From: Oscillospiraceae bacterium
GTDB lineage: Bacteria > Bacillota > Clostridia > Oscillospirales > CAG-382
Length of the DNA: 64,000 bases
Assembly: GCA_015064895.1 (NCBI GenBank)
Contig: SVRI01000006.1
Span: 1-64,000 of the forward strand
Direction: 5' to 3'
The notes beneath the pieces were generated by a model. The model worked only from the letters and a program-made list of their open reading frames with translations. It was not told where the DNA came from and did no database searches. Position numbers and translations under genes: made by a program. How positions within the stretch are numbered: position 1 is the stretch's first letter; every line of letters starts with the position of its first letter. Shown here piece after piece: positions 1 through 9,482 of the stretch.

Positions 1-63
1 GGAAAGATTTAAAGGGTTTTCAAAAACTCCTTGTTCTTTAAATCTTTTTTCAGTTTTCATCAT
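1..63 (-). CDS. N-terminal fragment of an unidentified gene running off the left edge
   Basis: Only the first 21 codons lie in the window; the frame is open to base 1. Two consecutive ATG codons (positions 63-61 and 60-58) are possible starts, and the protein begins M-M-K-T-E-K-R-F. An AGGAG sits a few bases upstream on the minus strand, within about 70-76, which favours a real start here. The gene lies downstream of the 776-residue gene in the same direction, separated by a hairpin. The fragment is too short to identify. Confidence 0.6.
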   Translation of the reverse strand, partial: MMKTEKRFKEQGVFENPLNLS

Positions 64-100
64 GATTTTTCTCCTTTTGGGATTAAATATATTCATATCA

Positions 101-129
101 ACGAGCCGCAGTTTTTTGCTGCGGCTCGT
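101..129 (-). terminator. Perfect 11-bp hairpin after the 776-residue gene
   Basis: Arms 101-111 (ACGAGCCGCAG) and 119-129 are perfectly complementary around a 7-base loop. The hairpin starts seven bases past the stop codon of the minus-strand gene. The downstream tract on the minus strand is only weakly T-rich, while the plus side has GTTTTATTATT, so its strength as a minus-strand terminator is uncertain. Confidence 0.6.
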
Positions 130-135
130 GTTTTA

Positions 136-2466
136 TTATTCCTCTATATTGTAAGAATAGAAGTTAAAGTTTGCCATTTCGAAGGTACAGTCAACATTAT
201 CGGATGTTTCAAATCCGATATTTACGCCGTTGAAGAACCAATCGGATCTCTTTGTAACACCAAGACCGTATGCGTCTTCCGAGTTAATTCTGTCAAGGAT
301 AATATCAATATGATTTGAAAGGTCAACCTTGATGTGGACCCATTCGCTTGAAATCTCCTTGCCCTTTGTATAATCCTCCGAAAGCTTTGTATTCTTGATT
401 ATGCTGTGAATTGAATTTTCAAATCCGCTGTATACAAGTTCAGGGGGCAGACAGTACATATAAGTATTTGCACCCGAATCACGGCACCAGTTAACGCCGT
501 AGTACTGATTATAATGAATACTGTCAGCGGCAAGGTTGAGACCGAACCACACAAGAGTGCCGGGGTGCTTCTTAGGTCTGAGGTATGAATAAAGAAGGAA
601 CGACATATGGCCGTTATCAGCCACCTGTCCGTCTGCAAGTGTTTTCTTTGTATAGTTTTCGCTGTAATATTTAAGTCTTATATCAAATTCGCAGTAGAGC
701 TTATCTGCACCTGTGCTGTACTGAGGTTCGGTATTGAAGTCAACGGGTCTTGTGCCTGCATTCTGCTCGATAAGAAGATGCGGCCAGAAACGCCATGTTC
801 CGTCGGGGTTATTATTCTTATCAAACTTACTGTAGGGCTGTCCCTTGAACATCTTTTTACCGTTGAGTGACATTTCAAGAACCGTACCGTGTCTCTCTAC
901 ACCGTCGGTTGTTGTATAAGTCTGATTATGCTTACAAAGAATCTCTTTTGCACCCGCCTTATCGGCAAGTCTGTAAAAGCCCTCTGCCGTAGGCTTGCCG
1001 TCATCGCAAAGCTCATAGTCAAGGTAGCACTGCTTATATATTTCGGGGTTATTCTGCTTAATTGCTTCTATTCTTTCTGCGGGCTTTGTATCATATGTCA
1101 TACCTGCCTGTTTAACAACAGGATGGGAATTGATATAGTCATAAGCATAGAGGGGCTGGAACTGCCAGTCGGCGTAATTCTTATCGGGATTTGATTCATC
1201 ATCCTTTGCCGCCGCCTCATACTCATCCTTTGCTTTATCTCCGCCGGGAGCTGTTGCAAAATAATTATCTGAGGGAACAAGTCCATGCTCCATACCGCGA
1301 ACAATAAAGCCCTTTTCATAATGTCCGTCAGAGAACATGGGAAGCGGCTCTGAAAGTTTTACATTTGATGCATTACCCGTCGGGAACAGCTTTACATAGT
1401 CAAGCTCATAGCTGCCTTCGGGAAGTGTAATTGTAATCTTTGAAACGGTATTCTGCCAAACCTGAACTTCACGAAGTCTGAATTCAAACACATTATAGCC
1501 TTCAGCATCAATACCGGAGGAAGCGAGCTTGAATATGTGCTCACCAACGGCACCGTCTTCTCTTTCATAGGTGAGAACTGCGTTTTCATCGGACATATCG
1601 CCTGAAAGTTTCACTCTGAAACGAAGTGTTTCATAAAGTGCCGCATCGACATTAACTTCTGCTTCCTTACCCAAAGTGAGTGCTACGTCCTTGCCTTTAG
1701 GAACATCAACTTCACCAAAGAGGAACACAAGGTCCTCACCTGCCATACAGCTTTCATCCTGCGGTCCGTTGGTGGGATTATTAGAAACGATATACGAAAG
1801 TTCTTTGAAATCTATATCATAAGACATCAAAGGAAGTGCCGCCGAGTCAAACAGCACCCACTCAGACTCTTTATCTTCGAAGTTATACTTTACAAGTACC
1901 TTGGAGTATTCCTGTGCAAACGCTGTCTTTCCGGCATCAAAATGAACGCGTGTGCCTGCCCAGTTTGTGATATCAAAGTGATACTTACCAAAGGAGAAAT
2001 CACCAAGGAAGTAGCTCTTTGTGGGAACAAAGAGTTTATTTGCTGCCGCCTGATAGTATCTGTCAACTCTTCTGAAGGGGCTTATGGGTTTTACTTCGCT
2101 CTTAATGAAGAAAAGATTTTCTGGAGTGATTTCTGTTTCATCAAGAAGTTCGGGTTTATCCTTATTAAGACCTATATAATCACCGTTTTCACCGTTTTGT
2201 GCATAACCGAGTGAAACAATGTTATACACACCGTTTTCATTTTCAACAAGAGCACACATTTTAAGGGCATATTCCGCACCGAGTTTACCGTTGCAAACAA
2301 CCGCCGGATATGTACCAACGGTATTCACCTTTACTTCAACAATTTTTTTATCCTTCCACATCTCAACCGTTGCAATATCGCCGCAAACAGTTACCTTTCC
2401 CGTAGGAACAACAATTGCTGCAGAAAGTGCAGACGGAGTTTCGAAAAATGATGTTATTTTTTTCAT
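136..2466 (-). CDS. Large protein of unknown function, possibly carbohydrate-related
   Basis: I do not recognise this 776-residue protein. It has no signal peptide, lipobox or transmembrane segment, so it is probably cytoplasmic. The composition is aromatic-rich with many short alternating hydrophobic strands, suggesting a mostly beta-sheet, multi-domain protein. Residues roughly 255-370 read like a beta-sandwich and roughly 555-770 like a second all-beta domain (for example GTWRFWPHLLIEQN, then a final FEMANFNFYSYN strand). This is reminiscent of glycan-binding folds, but no catalytic motif is evident. The ATG is preceded by AAGGAG with about 9 nt spacing. It appears to be transcribed alone, with a palindrome just upstream. 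The carbohydrate link is inference from composition only. Confidence 0.85.
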   Translation of the reverse strand: MKKITSFFETPSALSAAIVVPTGKVTVCGDIATVEMWKDKKIVEVKVNTVGTYPAVVCNGKLGAEYALKMCALVENENGVYNIVSLGYAQNGENGDYIGLNKDKPELLDETEITPENLFFIKSEVKPISPFRRVDRYYQAAANKLFVPTKSYFLGDFSFGKYHFDITNWAGTRVHFDAGKTAFAQEYSKVLVKYNFEDKESEWVLFDSAALPLMSYDIDFKELSYIVSNNPTNGPQDESCMAGEDLVFLFGEVDVPKGKDVALTLGKEAEVNVDAALYETLRFRVKLSGDMSDENAVLTYEREDGAVGEHIFKLASSGIDAEGYNVFEFRLREVQVWQNTVSKITITLPEGSYELDYVKLFPTGNASNVKLSEPLPMFSDGHYEKGFIVRGMEHGLVPSDNYFATAPGGDKAKDEYEAAAKDDESNPDKNYADWQFQPLYAYDYINSHPVVKQAGMTYDTKPAERIEAIKQNNPEIYKQCYLDYELCDDGKPTAEGFYRLADKAGAKEILCKHNQTYTTTDGVERHGTVLEMSLNGKKMFKGQPYSKFDKNNNPDGTWRFWPHLLIEQNAGTRPVDFNTEPQYSTGADKLYCEFDIRLKYYSENYTKKTLADGQVADNGHMSFLLYSYLRPKKHPGTLVWFGLNLAADSIHYNQYYGVNWCRDSGANTYMYCLPPELVYSGFENSIHSIIKNTKLSEDYTKGKEISSEWVHIKVDLSNHIDIILDRINSEDAYGLGVTKRSDWFFNGVNIGFETSDNVDCTFEMANFNFYSYNIEE

Positions 2467-2493
2467 AGAACATATCTCCTTTTTTCAAAGAAA

Positions 2494-2509
2494 TAAACAT
2501 TTTTGTTTA
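2494..2509. promoter_or_regulatory. TAAACA-N4-TGTTTA palindrome upstream of the 776-residue gene
   Basis: Arms 2494-2499 and 2504-2509 are exact inverted repeats around TTTT, 28-43 bp upstream of the minus-strand start. The size and position fit a repressor or activator operator. The AT-rich context makes chance palindromes common, so this is tentative. Confidence 0.3.
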
Positions 2510-2617
2510 CCTTAAATTTATCATAATATCGCATAAAAATCCATAGTATTTTTAAACAAAAGAATATTTTATTTTTGTCGCCTTTTACCAATAACACGAA
2601 ACCATATACAAAAAAAT

Positions 2618-2652
2618 AAAACCCCTGATTTCTTATGTCAATCAGGGGTTTT
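2618..2652 (-). terminator. Intrinsic terminator of the ispD-ispF-membrane protein operon
   Basis: A 13-bp perfect stem (AAAACCCCTGATT / AATCAGGGGTTTT) with a 9-base loop lies right after the stop codon at 2656. It is followed on the minus strand by ATTTTTTGTAT, a good U-tract. Confidence 0.9.
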
Positions 2653-2655
2653 AAA

Positions 2656-3516
2656 CTATTTTACATTTGTTTGGGTATCATCATCTTCAATATCCGGCTC
2701 TTTTTCTGCAAGGGTGGGAATAAAACGTCTTGCAAAGCCAAGTTTTCCTCGGCTTTTAACGTAAAAGAAACCTATTATGCTGAACACTACCGCGCCGACA
2801 AAGTTGACTATCAGATCCTTCATGGTGTCGATTAGTCCTATATCAAGATATCCTTCCACATTAAGCAATTGCCCGTTTACGGTAACTTCACTTATTCCGT
2901 CAATTACAACAGCTTTATTTACGGGTTCTGCATTCAAAGCTACCGACGATATTTTGGTTATGATATAATCCTTTTGCATATCCGTGCCAAGGAAAACATC
3001 AGCTCCGAACTCGAACATTTCCCACAGCACGCCTATTGTCATGGAAAAACAAAATGCCACAATTGAAAGGTACAACGGCGACAAATGGAATTTAAAACGG
3101 TTATTTCTGTTTAACAAATCAACGAGAGAAAAACCAACCGCAGCGCATAAGAATCCGTTTGTTGTATGAAGCATTGTATCCCACAAAGGCACTTTTACAT
3201 AATATGCTCCGATTTCACCAAGAATTTCTGCGGCAAAAATGAACAGCATTATAATAATTTCAAGAGTTGTCGGAAGCTGTATTCCGAAATTCTTTTGGAA
3301 AAAGGCAGGAACAAGAAAAAGTACCAGCGTCAGAGAACATACAAATACATTTTCATAACGTTTACCTATAACGGACAATATGAGAACAACAACAACAATA
3401 AGTCTTAAAATCAGATAAACGGCAAAGGTTGCCTTATGCTTCTTAATCTGCTCAATCAACGGATCTTTGAAAAAGAATTTTCTCCGTTTTGCATTTTCTT
3501 TCTTCAAGGATGTCAC
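2656..3516 (-). CDS. YjdF/DUF2238-like multi-pass membrane protein
   Basis: A 286-residue integral membrane protein with about six hydrophobic helices: roughly 30-50, 56-74, 85-103, 118-137, 147-168 and 235-256. It has a basic N-terminus ([13 protein letters not shown]) and an acidic C-terminal tail. Conserved-looking polar positions lie in or next to helices: [22 protein letters not shown], and [13 protein letters not shown] near the C-terminus. This spacing of D, H, W-E and D-x3-D/N resembles DUF2238 (YjdF) proteins, whose function is unknown. Its ATG overlaps the ispF stop by four bases, so it is translationally coupled to the isoprenoid genes, but a role in that pathway is not shown. Family assignment is by motif memory. 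Confidence 0.8.
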   Translation of the reverse strand: MTSLKKENAKRRKFFFKDPLIEQIKKHKATFAVYLILRLIVVVVLILSVIGKRYENVFVCSLTLVLFLVPAFFQKNFGIQLPTTLEIIIMLFIFAAEILGEIGAYYVKVPLWDTMLHTTNGFLCAAVGFSLVDLLNRNNRFKFHLSPLYLSIVAFCFSMTIGVLWEMFEFGADVFLGTDMQKDYIITKISSVALNAEPVNKAVVIDGISEVTVNGQLLNVEGYLDIGLIDTMKDLIVNFVGAVVFSIIGFFYVKSRGKLGFARRFIPTLAEKEPDIEDDDTQTNVK

Positions 3517-3992
3517 CTCTTAATTCCATCAAGCAGTACAACCGCATGTGCTGCAATGCCTTCTTTTCTGCCGGTAAAGCCAAGCTTTTCCTCGGTTGTA
3601 GCTTTGATATTTATGCAGTCAACATCACATTCCAAAGCCTTTGCCAAACATTCTCTCATATTGTCTATATAAGGACGAAGCTTAGGTGACTGAGCAACAA
3701 CTGTTATATCGGCATTTGAAAGCACATAGCCCTTATCACCGATTATTTCCTTGACTTTTTCCAAAAGAATAACACTCGATATTCCCTTATACGTGTCATC
3801 ATTATCGGGAAAATGAAGGCCGATATCACCTAAGGAAGCAGCTCCCAGCATTGCATCCATAAGTGCATGGGTAAGAACATCGGCATCGGAATGCCCGAGA
3901 AGTCCCATTTCGTGTTTGATTTCCACACCGCCGAGAATGAGTTTTCTCTCGGGTGCAAATCTATGTACATCATATCCGTGTCCTATTCTCAT
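3513..3992 (-). CDS. ispF: 2-C-methyl-D-erythritol 2,4-cyclodiphosphate synthase
   Basis: IspF cyclises CDP-methylerythritol 2-phosphate to MEcPP with release of CMP, the fifth step of the MEP isoprenoid pathway. The family is a homotrimer with a zinc site. The 159-residue length is normal. The N-terminus carries the zinc ligands in [11 protein letters not shown] (D8, H10) with the third ligand at H42 in [24 protein letters not shown] and the C-terminal [11 protein letters not shown] motif are intact. The gene begins 4 bp after ispD on the same strand and overlaps the next gene by ATGA, so the three genes form one operon. Confidence 0.98.
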   Translation of the reverse strand: MRIGHGYDVHRFAPERKLILGGVEIKHEMGLLGHSDADVLTHALMDAMLGAASLGDIGLHFPDNDDTYKGISSVILLEKVKEIIGDKGYVLSNADITVVAQSPKLRPYIDNMRECLAKALECDVDCINIKATTEEKLGFTGRKEGIAAHAVVLLDGIKR

Positions 3993-3996
3993 GGTT

Positions 3997-4701
3997 TTAA
4001 CCTCTCTTTTCTATAATTGCCTCTGCAAGTAACACATCTTCGGGATATGTAATCTTGATATTTTGTGAAGGAGTTTCGCATAAATTCACATTTACACCGT
4101 TTTGAGCAACAAGCGAGCTGTCATCGGTGGCAACAAAGCCTTCTTTCTCTGCTTTATCAAGTGCGTTTTTATACATGTTTTTTTCAAAAACCTGCGGTGT
4201 CTGAATAAGCCAGAGATTGTCTCTGTCAATTCCGCCTGAAACAACATTTTCATCATTGGTTCTCTTTACGGTATCCCTTACCCTTGAAGCACACACGGCA
4301 TTTGTCTTTTCTACAGCCATGGCAAAAACATTCTTAGCCATTTCGGAAGAAAACAGAGGTCTTGCCGCATCATGGATGGCAACGTGCGTTATATTCTCGT
4401 TATCAAAAAGTCCGCATTCAAAAGCATTTTTGACGCTTTGCTGTCTGTTGCTTCCGCCCACAACTATTTTTTTCACCTTACTGTATCCGTATTCTTGACA
4501 GAGATGTGTAAGTTCAATTACCTTGTCTTCCCTTGCGGAAATAACAACAAACTCAACCTCACTGCAATTTTGAAACGTATCAAGGCTGTAAAAAAGCATG
4601 GGTTTGCCGCACAGTTTCTCAAGGGGCTTATAAACACCGCCCATTCTGCTTCCGCTTCCTGCTGCAGGAATTATAACGCCTATACACGCATTATTTTTCA
4701 T
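3997..4701 (-). CDS. ispD: 2-C-methyl-D-erythritol 4-phosphate cytidylyltransferase
   Basis: IspD transfers CMP from CTP to MEP in the third step of the MEP pathway. The 234-residue protein shows the nucleotide-binding loop [11 protein letters not shown] (residues 11-21), the catalytic lysine region [12 protein letters not shown], the HDAARP motif and TPQVF before the C-terminal [12 protein letters not shown] ribosome binding site (GGAGGTATACTCC context) precedes the ATG. It is the first gene of an operon with ispF and the YjdF-like gene, read from the TTGACA promoter at 4734-4763. Together with ispG at 50 kb it shows that this organism uses the MEP route. Confidence 0.98.
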   Translation of the reverse strand: MKNNACIGVIIPAAGSGSRMGGVYKPLEKLCGKPMLFYSLDTFQNCSEVEFVVISAREDKVIELTHLCQEYGYSKVKKIVVGGSNRQQSVKNAFECGLFDNENITHVAIHDAARPLFSSEMAKNVFAMAVEKTNAVCASRVRDTVKRTNDENVVSGGIDRDNLWLIQTPQVFEKNMYKNALDKAEKEGFVATDDSSLVAQNGVNVNLCETPSQNIKITYPEDVLLAEAIIEKRG

Positions 4702-4733
4702 GGAGTATACCTCCTTTTCATTTCTTTATAACA

Positions 4734-4763
4734 ATTTTATCACATATATTGGCTTTTTGTCAA
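4734..4763 (-). promoter_or_regulatory. Sigma-A promoter for ispD operon
   Basis: On the minus strand, TTGACA (4763-4758) and TAAAAT (4739-4734) are separated by 18 bp. The -10 lies about 33 bp upstream of the ispD start. No other signal is seen in this divergent gap apart from the facing promoter. Confidence 0.7.
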
Positions 4764-4848
4764 AAAATACTGTAAATTGATTGTTAACTGTCATAATTTT
4801 TCTTCAATAATATATTAAGCAAATTCACCGTCTATTCATAAATAGTTA

Positions 4849-4877
4849 TTGAAATCATTTTACGAAGAGTATACAAT
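4849..4877 (+). promoter_or_regulatory. Sigma-A promoter for the long housekeeping operon
   Basis: TTGAAA (4849-4854), 17 bp, TACAAT (4872-4877), about 75 bp upstream of the TTG start of the methyltransferase gene. It faces the ispD promoter across a 250-bp divergent region. Confidence 0.6.
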
Positions 4878-4951
4878 GAAAAATAATTGTATGCTGTAGT
4901 ATTGTGCCCAGTTCTATTCAAAAACACCACATCTTTCCGGAGGATTAAGTT

Positions 4952-5758
4952 TTGAGTTTGATTTACAGTGAAATCACTTCACGAAAAAACGACAAAATAA
5001 TATGGGCTTCCAAACTCACGGACAAAAAGAACCGTGACAAAGAAGGTGTATTTTTTACAGAGGGTGCAAAGCTTCTTGAAGAGGCTTTACTTGCAAAGCT
5101 CAAAATTAACAAGCTGTTTTTTACACAAAAAGCACTTGAACAGTATGAAAGCCTATTAAGTGATGCTACGGCTGAAGAGAATTATCTTGTTACAGATGAG
5201 GTTTACGAAAAGCTTACCGACGAAACAGCTCCTCAGGGAATTTTTGCATGTATCAAAAAGCCTGTACTTGAATTTTTTTCCGAAAGTAATCTGAAAGACG
5301 GCGGATTTATTATTCTCGAAGACATTCAGAACCCCTTGAATTTAGGTGCTATTCTAAGGTGCGCCTACAGTCTCGGCGGTACAAAGCTTATTCTTTCAAA
5401 GTCCTGTGCAGACATATACGGACCCAAGACATTAAGAAGCTCGATGGGTAGTGCCTTTAAAGCACGCTTTTATATATGCGACAGCATAGTTGATTTCATT
5501 GAGGCTCAGAAAAAGTTCGGAAACAATGTATACTGTACCCACCTTCATTCAGATTCCCTTTTACTCGGCACCTTTGAATTCAAACCCGGTGACAGCATTG
5601 TCATCGGCAATGAAGGGCACGGAGTTTCAGGTGATGTTGCAGGTGTCTGCACACATTCGGTAATTATTCCCATGACAAAGGATGCAGAATCACTCAACGC
5701 CGCTACCGCTTCATCCGTTTTGATTTGGGAAATGAACAAATCAAAGCTTATTCCTTAG
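4952..5758 (+). CDS. TrmH/SpoU-family RNA 2'-O-methyltransferase
   Basis: A 268-residue SPOUT-class methyltransferase that should use SAM to methylate a ribose 2'-OH in rRNA or tRNA. The N-terminal ~100 residues form the substrate-binding SpoU domain (KLTDKKNRDKEGVFFTEG). The C-terminal knot domain carries motif 1 (NPLNLGAILRCAYSLGG), motif 2 (VIGNEGHGVS) and motif 3 (IPMTKDAESLNAATASSVL). The start is TTG at 4952, chosen because GGAGG (4939-4943) is 8 nt upstream. Which RNA position is modified cannot be read from sequence. It is the first gene of the operon leading into dprA and topA. Confidence 0.93.
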   Translation: MSLIYSEITSRKNDKIIWASKLTDKKNRDKEGVFFTEGAKLLEEALLAKLKINKLFFTQKALEQYESLLSDATAEENYLVTDEVYEKLTDETAPQGIFACIKKPVLEFFSESNLKDGGFIILEDIQNPLNLGAILRCAYSLGGTKLILSKSCADIYGPKTLRSSMGSAFKARFYICDSIVDFIEAQKKFGNNVYCTHLHSDSLLLGTFEFKPGDSIVIGNEGHGVSGDVAGVCTHSVIIPMTKDAESLNAATASSVLIWEMNKSKLIP

Positions 5759-5781
5759 ATTATCTTACTCAAGGAGTTATT

Positions 5782-7107
5782 ATGGACAACAAAGTTTTAT
5801 ACTACATCTGGCTTTCGACTTCCTTACGTCCCGGAAGCAAAACACCGAAAATACTATTCAGGCATTTCGGCAGTATTGATAAAATATACGCCGCTGAAAA
5901 AGACGATTACAAATCTCTTGAAATAAGTCAGGGTGAAATTGCAGCTTTGACAAACAAGGATCTGGATATTGCAAAAAAATGCTATGATTATTGCATGCGT
6001 TCAAACGTCGGTTTCCTATGTTACGAAGACCCTTACTACCCCGAACGCTTGAAAATAATTGACAATCCGCCGGCCATGTTTTACTACAAAGGAAGGCTCA
6101 TTCATTTTGATGACAACCTCTGCATAACAATGGTTGGTACCCGTTCATGTTCAGAACGCGGTTTCAGGATGGCATACAATGAAGGCTTCAGTGCCGCATG
6201 CAAAGGTGCGGTGGTAGTCAACGGTCTTGCGCTGGGTATTGACGGAGCCTGTATTGCAGGTGCTCTCGATGCAGAAGGATACGCAATAGGACTTCTCGGA
6301 TGCGGAATAGACAGAGTTTATCCCGAGGGCAACCGAGACCTTTTCAAAAGATTATCCGAACACGGATTGATACTTTCCGAGTTTGCTCCGTTTACAAAGC
6401 CTATTGGCTCAAATTTCCCTATCAGAAACAGAGTCTTAAGTGCCCTCTCGGTTGCAACAGTTGTTTTTGAAGCGGGTGAAGGAAGCGGTGCTCTTATAAC
6501 CGCAAGACATGCCATTGAACAGGGACGCCGCATTTTTGCAGTACCGGGTAAACCTTATGATAAGAATTATGCCGGTCCCCTTGAGCTTATCAAAGACGGT
6601 GCAACCGTATTTACTGAAGCCGATGATGTTCTTTCGGAATACTCCATGAGTTTTCCGCACAGAATAAACCTCGCAAATACAAGGAAGCCTTCGTCAGAAA
6701 AGCTTGACAAATATGTTTCAAGGTATTTCAAGAAGGATACTGATCCCGACACACCTGTAAACAGGCGGTATGCTTACAAAAGCGGTCCTGCCAATCAACA
6801 AAACAACTCTACGTCACCAGAAACAAAAGTCGTTGAAGCAGAACCTATTATAAAAAAAGAAGACAAGACGCCATTCATTGAAAAACGTGTCGATGTTTCA
6901 GATACACAAAAAGAAAAAAGTGTAGATTTATCACTCTTTTCAACGGTTGAGATAGCTGTTTACGAAACCGTTAAAAAGAACGGAAGCATGACACCTGATG
7001 AAATAACCGCACACGGTTTCAAAATAGATGAAGTGCTGGCGGCTCTGACCATTCTTGAAATCTACGGACTTGTTGCTGCCGAACCCGGCGGAAAGTACAA
7101 GGCATAA
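5782..7107 (+). CDS. dprA: DNA-processing protein DprA/Smf
   Basis: DprA binds incoming single-stranded DNA and loads RecA during natural transformation; many non-competent Clostridia also keep it. The 441-residue protein has an N-terminal helical region and a Rossmann-like core (VGTRSCSERG, VVNGLALGIDGACIAGAL, LGCGIDRVYPEGN, SEFAPF, FPIRNRVLSALS, ARHAIEQGRRIFAVPGKP). A low-complexity linker (about 320-385) precedes a winged-helix domain at the C-terminus (LFSTVEIAVYETVKKNG). I start it at ATG 5782, where AAGGAG lies 5 nt upstream, not at in-frame ATG 5725, which overlaps the previous gene and lacks a ribosome binding site. Confidence 0.96.
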   Translation: MDNKVLYYIWLSTSLRPGSKTPKILFRHFGSIDKIYAAEKDDYKSLEISQGEIAALTNKDLDIAKKCYDYCMRSNVGFLCYEDPYYPERLKIIDNPPAMFYYKGRLIHFDDNLCITMVGTRSCSERGFRMAYNEGFSAACKGAVVVNGLALGIDGACIAGALDAEGYAIGLLGCGIDRVYPEGNRDLFKRLSEHGLILSEFAPFTKPIGSNFPIRNRVLSALSVATVVFEAGEGSGALITARHAIEQGRRIFAVPGKPYDKNYAGPLELIKDGATVFTEADDVLSEYSMSFPHRINLANTRKPSSEKLDKYVSRYFKKDTDPDTPVNRRYAYKSGPANQQNNSTSPETKVVEAEPIIKKEDKTPFIEKRVDVSDTQKEKSVDLSLFSTVEIAVYETVKKNGSMTPDEITAHGFKIDEVLAALTILEIYGLVAAEPGGKYKA

Positions 7108-7157
7108 TAATTACACTGTAATACACAACACTTATATTTAGGAAATGAGGAAATATT

Positions 7158-9431
7158 TTGGCAAATTTAGTTATTGTTGAATCTCCCGCAAAAGCAAAAA
7201 CCATCAAAGGCTATCTCGGTAAGAACTACAAGGTTACCGCTTCAAAAGGACACGTAAGAGACCTTCCCAAGAGCAGTCTCGGAATTGATATAGAAAACAA
7301 CTTTGAACCCAAATACATCAATATCAGAGGAAAAGGAGACCTGATAAAGGAACTCAAGGCTGAAGCCAAGAGTGCCGACACAGTATTCCTCGCAACTGAC
7401 CCGGACCGTGAAGGTGAAGCAATTGCATGGCATCTTGCACTTGTTCTCGGTATTGATGACAAAAAAATCAAAAGAGTAAAGTTCAATGAAATTACAAAGC
7501 CATGTGTAAAGGAAGCCATCAAAAATTCGGGCAAGATTGACATGAATCTTGTTGATGCACAGCAGGCAAGACGTCTTCTCGACAGAATCGTTGGTTACAA
7601 ATTGAGCCCCGTTCTCTGGAAAAATATCAAGAGCGGTCTTTCGGCAGGACGAGTTCAGTCGGTTGCCACAAGAATGATTGTAGACAGAGAAAATGAAATC
7701 AGAGCTTTCAAGCCCAATGAATACTGGACTATTGAAGCAATGCTCGAAAGCAAAGACGGAAAAAGCTTCTCTGCTTACTATTACGGTAAAAATGACAAGA
7801 AAATTGAACTTAAAAGCAAAGCAGAGGCAGATGCTGTTCTTTCTGACATTAAGGGCAAAGATTTCACGGTTAAGTCCATAAAGAAGGCTGAAAGATTAAA
7901 GCATCCCGCACCGCCTTTCACTACCTCTACCCTTCAGCAGGAAGCTTACAAGCGTTTAGGATTTCCGTCTGCCAAGACAATGAAGACGGCACAGGAATTA
8001 TACGAAGGTATCAGTCTGGGTGACAAGGGTACACACGGTATCATCACTTACATGAGAACCGACTCACTTCGCATTTCCGACATTGCTGCAGAAAGTGCAA
8101 AGCAGTATATCACATCCGAATACGGCGAAAGCTTCTACCCCAAAACAAGAAGAGTATACAAGTCACGTAACGGGGCTCAGGATGCACATGAAGCCATCCG
8201 TCCATCCTACATGGAATATCCGCCTAAATCCATAAGAGCTTATCTTTCAAACGATCAGTACAAGCTTTACAAGCTTATATGGGAAAGATTTGTTTCAAGC
8301 CAGATGTCTTCCGCAGTTATCGATACCGTAACAGTCGACTCTGCTGCAGGCGACAACACATTCCGTTCAACAGGCTCTGTTATTAAATTTGCAGGCTTCA
8401 TGTCTGTTTACCAGGAAACAAACGACGACGATGAAAAAGATAACAATACATCGTATCTTCCCGCAGTAAACGAAGGCGATTCTCTAAAAGAAACAGGTAT
8501 TGAAGCCGAACAGCATTTCACCCAGCCTCCTTCAAGATATACGGAAGCTACTCTTATCAAGGCTCTTGAAGAAAAAGGCATAGGCCGTCCCAGTACCTAT
8601 ACTCCTACCATTACAACAATTATCCAGAGAGGATACGTTGAAAGAGCGGCAAAGGCTCTTGCTCCCACTCCTTTAGGTGAAGCAACCAACAGTCTTATGG
8701 TCGACAACTTCTCCGACATTGCCGATCCGGGTTTTACTGCCGGCATGGAAATGAAGCTTGACGAAATTGAAAGCGGAGAACGTGCTCTTATCGATGTTCT
8801 TTCCAAGTTCTATAAGGATTTCAAGGATGAAATTGAAAAAGCCGAGGAATCTATCAAGGACAAGAGTTACAAGCTTCCCGTAGTTGAAACAGATATAATA
8901 TGCGAAAAGTGCGGAAGTACAATGGTTATAAAGAGCAGCCGATTCGGAAAATTTGCGGCATGCCCCAAATATCCCGCCTGCCGCAACACAAAGCCTCTTG
9001 ACAAAGACGGAAATCTCGCTGCTCCCAAAGAAGAAACGGAAAAGCCTGCCGTTCAGAAGGCTCCTGATGACATAAAGTGTGACATTTGCGGCGGTGAAAT
9101 GGTTATTAAGAGAAGCAGATACGGTTCATTCTATGCATGTGCAAAATATCCCGAATGCAAGGGTACAAAGCCCATTAACCGCGAGCTTGATGTTCCCTGT
9201 CCCGAATGCGGAAGCAAAATCGTTATCCGCCGCGGCAGAAACAGAACTGTTTTCTACAGCTGTTCATCATATCCAAACTGCAAGTTCACAAGTTGTGATA
9301 CACCCACAAATGAAAAATGCCCCGAGTGCGGAAGCATGCTTCTGAGAAAAAGAGGCAAAAACCTCAACGTTTGTATAAACAAAAACTGTTCCTACAAAGG
9401 TGAGGCAAAGGACATGGGTGAAGAAGAATAA
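7158..9431 (+). CDS. topA: DNA topoisomerase I
   Basis: Type IA topoisomerase that relaxes negatively supercoiled DNA. The 757-residue protein has a TOPRIM domain (NLVIVESPAKAKTIKGYLG at the N-terminus; DPDREGEAIAWHL), then GRVQSVATRMI and the active-site tyrosine in GIITYMRTDS near residue 297. The C-terminus holds four successive C4 zinc ribbons (CEKCG, CDICG, CPECG, CPECG; each paired with C-x4-7-C) from about residue 580 onward. The start is TTG at 7158 with a GAGGAAA upstream, giving the family-typical beginning (M)ANLVIVESPAKAK. The gene order dprA-topA is common in Firmicutes. Confidence 0.98.
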   Translation: MANLVIVESPAKAKTIKGYLGKNYKVTASKGHVRDLPKSSLGIDIENNFEPKYINIRGKGDLIKELKAEAKSADTVFLATDPDREGEAIAWHLALVLGIDDKKIKRVKFNEITKPCVKEAIKNSGKIDMNLVDAQQARRLLDRIVGYKLSPVLWKNIKSGLSAGRVQSVATRMIVDRENEIRAFKPNEYWTIEAMLESKDGKSFSAYYYGKNDKKIELKSKAEADAVLSDIKGKDFTVKSIKKAERLKHPAPPFTTSTLQQEAYKRLGFPSAKTMKTAQELYEGISLGDKGTHGIITYMRTDSLRISDIAAESAKQYITSEYGESFYPKTRRVYKSRNGAQDAHEAIRPSYMEYPPKSIRAYLSNDQYKLYKLIWERFVSSQMSSAVIDTVTVDSAAGDNTFRSTGSVIKFAGFMSVYQETNDDDEKDNNTSYLPAVNEGDSLKETGIEAEQHFTQPPSRYTEATLIKALEEKGIGRPSTYTPTITTIIQRGYVERAAKALAPTPLGEATNSLMVDNFSDIADPGFTAGMEMKLDEIESGERALIDVLSKFYKDFKDEIEKAEESIKDKSYKLPVVETDIICEKCGSTMVIKSSRFGKFAACPKYPACRNTKPLDKDGNLAAPKEETEKPAVQKAPDDIKCDICGGEMVIKRSRYGSFYACAKYPECKGTKPINRELDVPCPECGSKIVIRRGRNRTVFYSCSSYPNCKFTSCDTPTNEKCPECGSMLLRKRGKNLNVCINKNCSYKGEAKDMGEEE

Positions 9432-9450
9432 ACAATTAATTAAATCAATG

Positions 9451-9482
9451 AAAGGAAACACTTTTTGTGTTGACATAGTAGT
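9451..9482 (+). promoter_or_regulatory. Long-range ribosome binding site with hairpin before plsX
   Basis: The nearest purine-rich Shine-Dalgarno (AAAGGA, 9451-9456) is 26 nt from the plsX ATG. Between them a small hairpin can form: AACAC (9457-9461), TTTTT loop, GTGTT (9467-9471). Folding would bring the two close. The start codon itself is secure from family alignment. Confidence 0.35.

Noticed and set aside
31..318. Plus-strand ORF at the left edge
   Set aside because: It runs antisense through the 3' end of the 776-residue gene and the hairpin, with no coding features.
5725..5781. Upstream start of dprA
   Set aside because: It overlaps the methyltransferase gene and has no ribosome binding site; ATG 5782 has AAGGAG and aligns with family starts.
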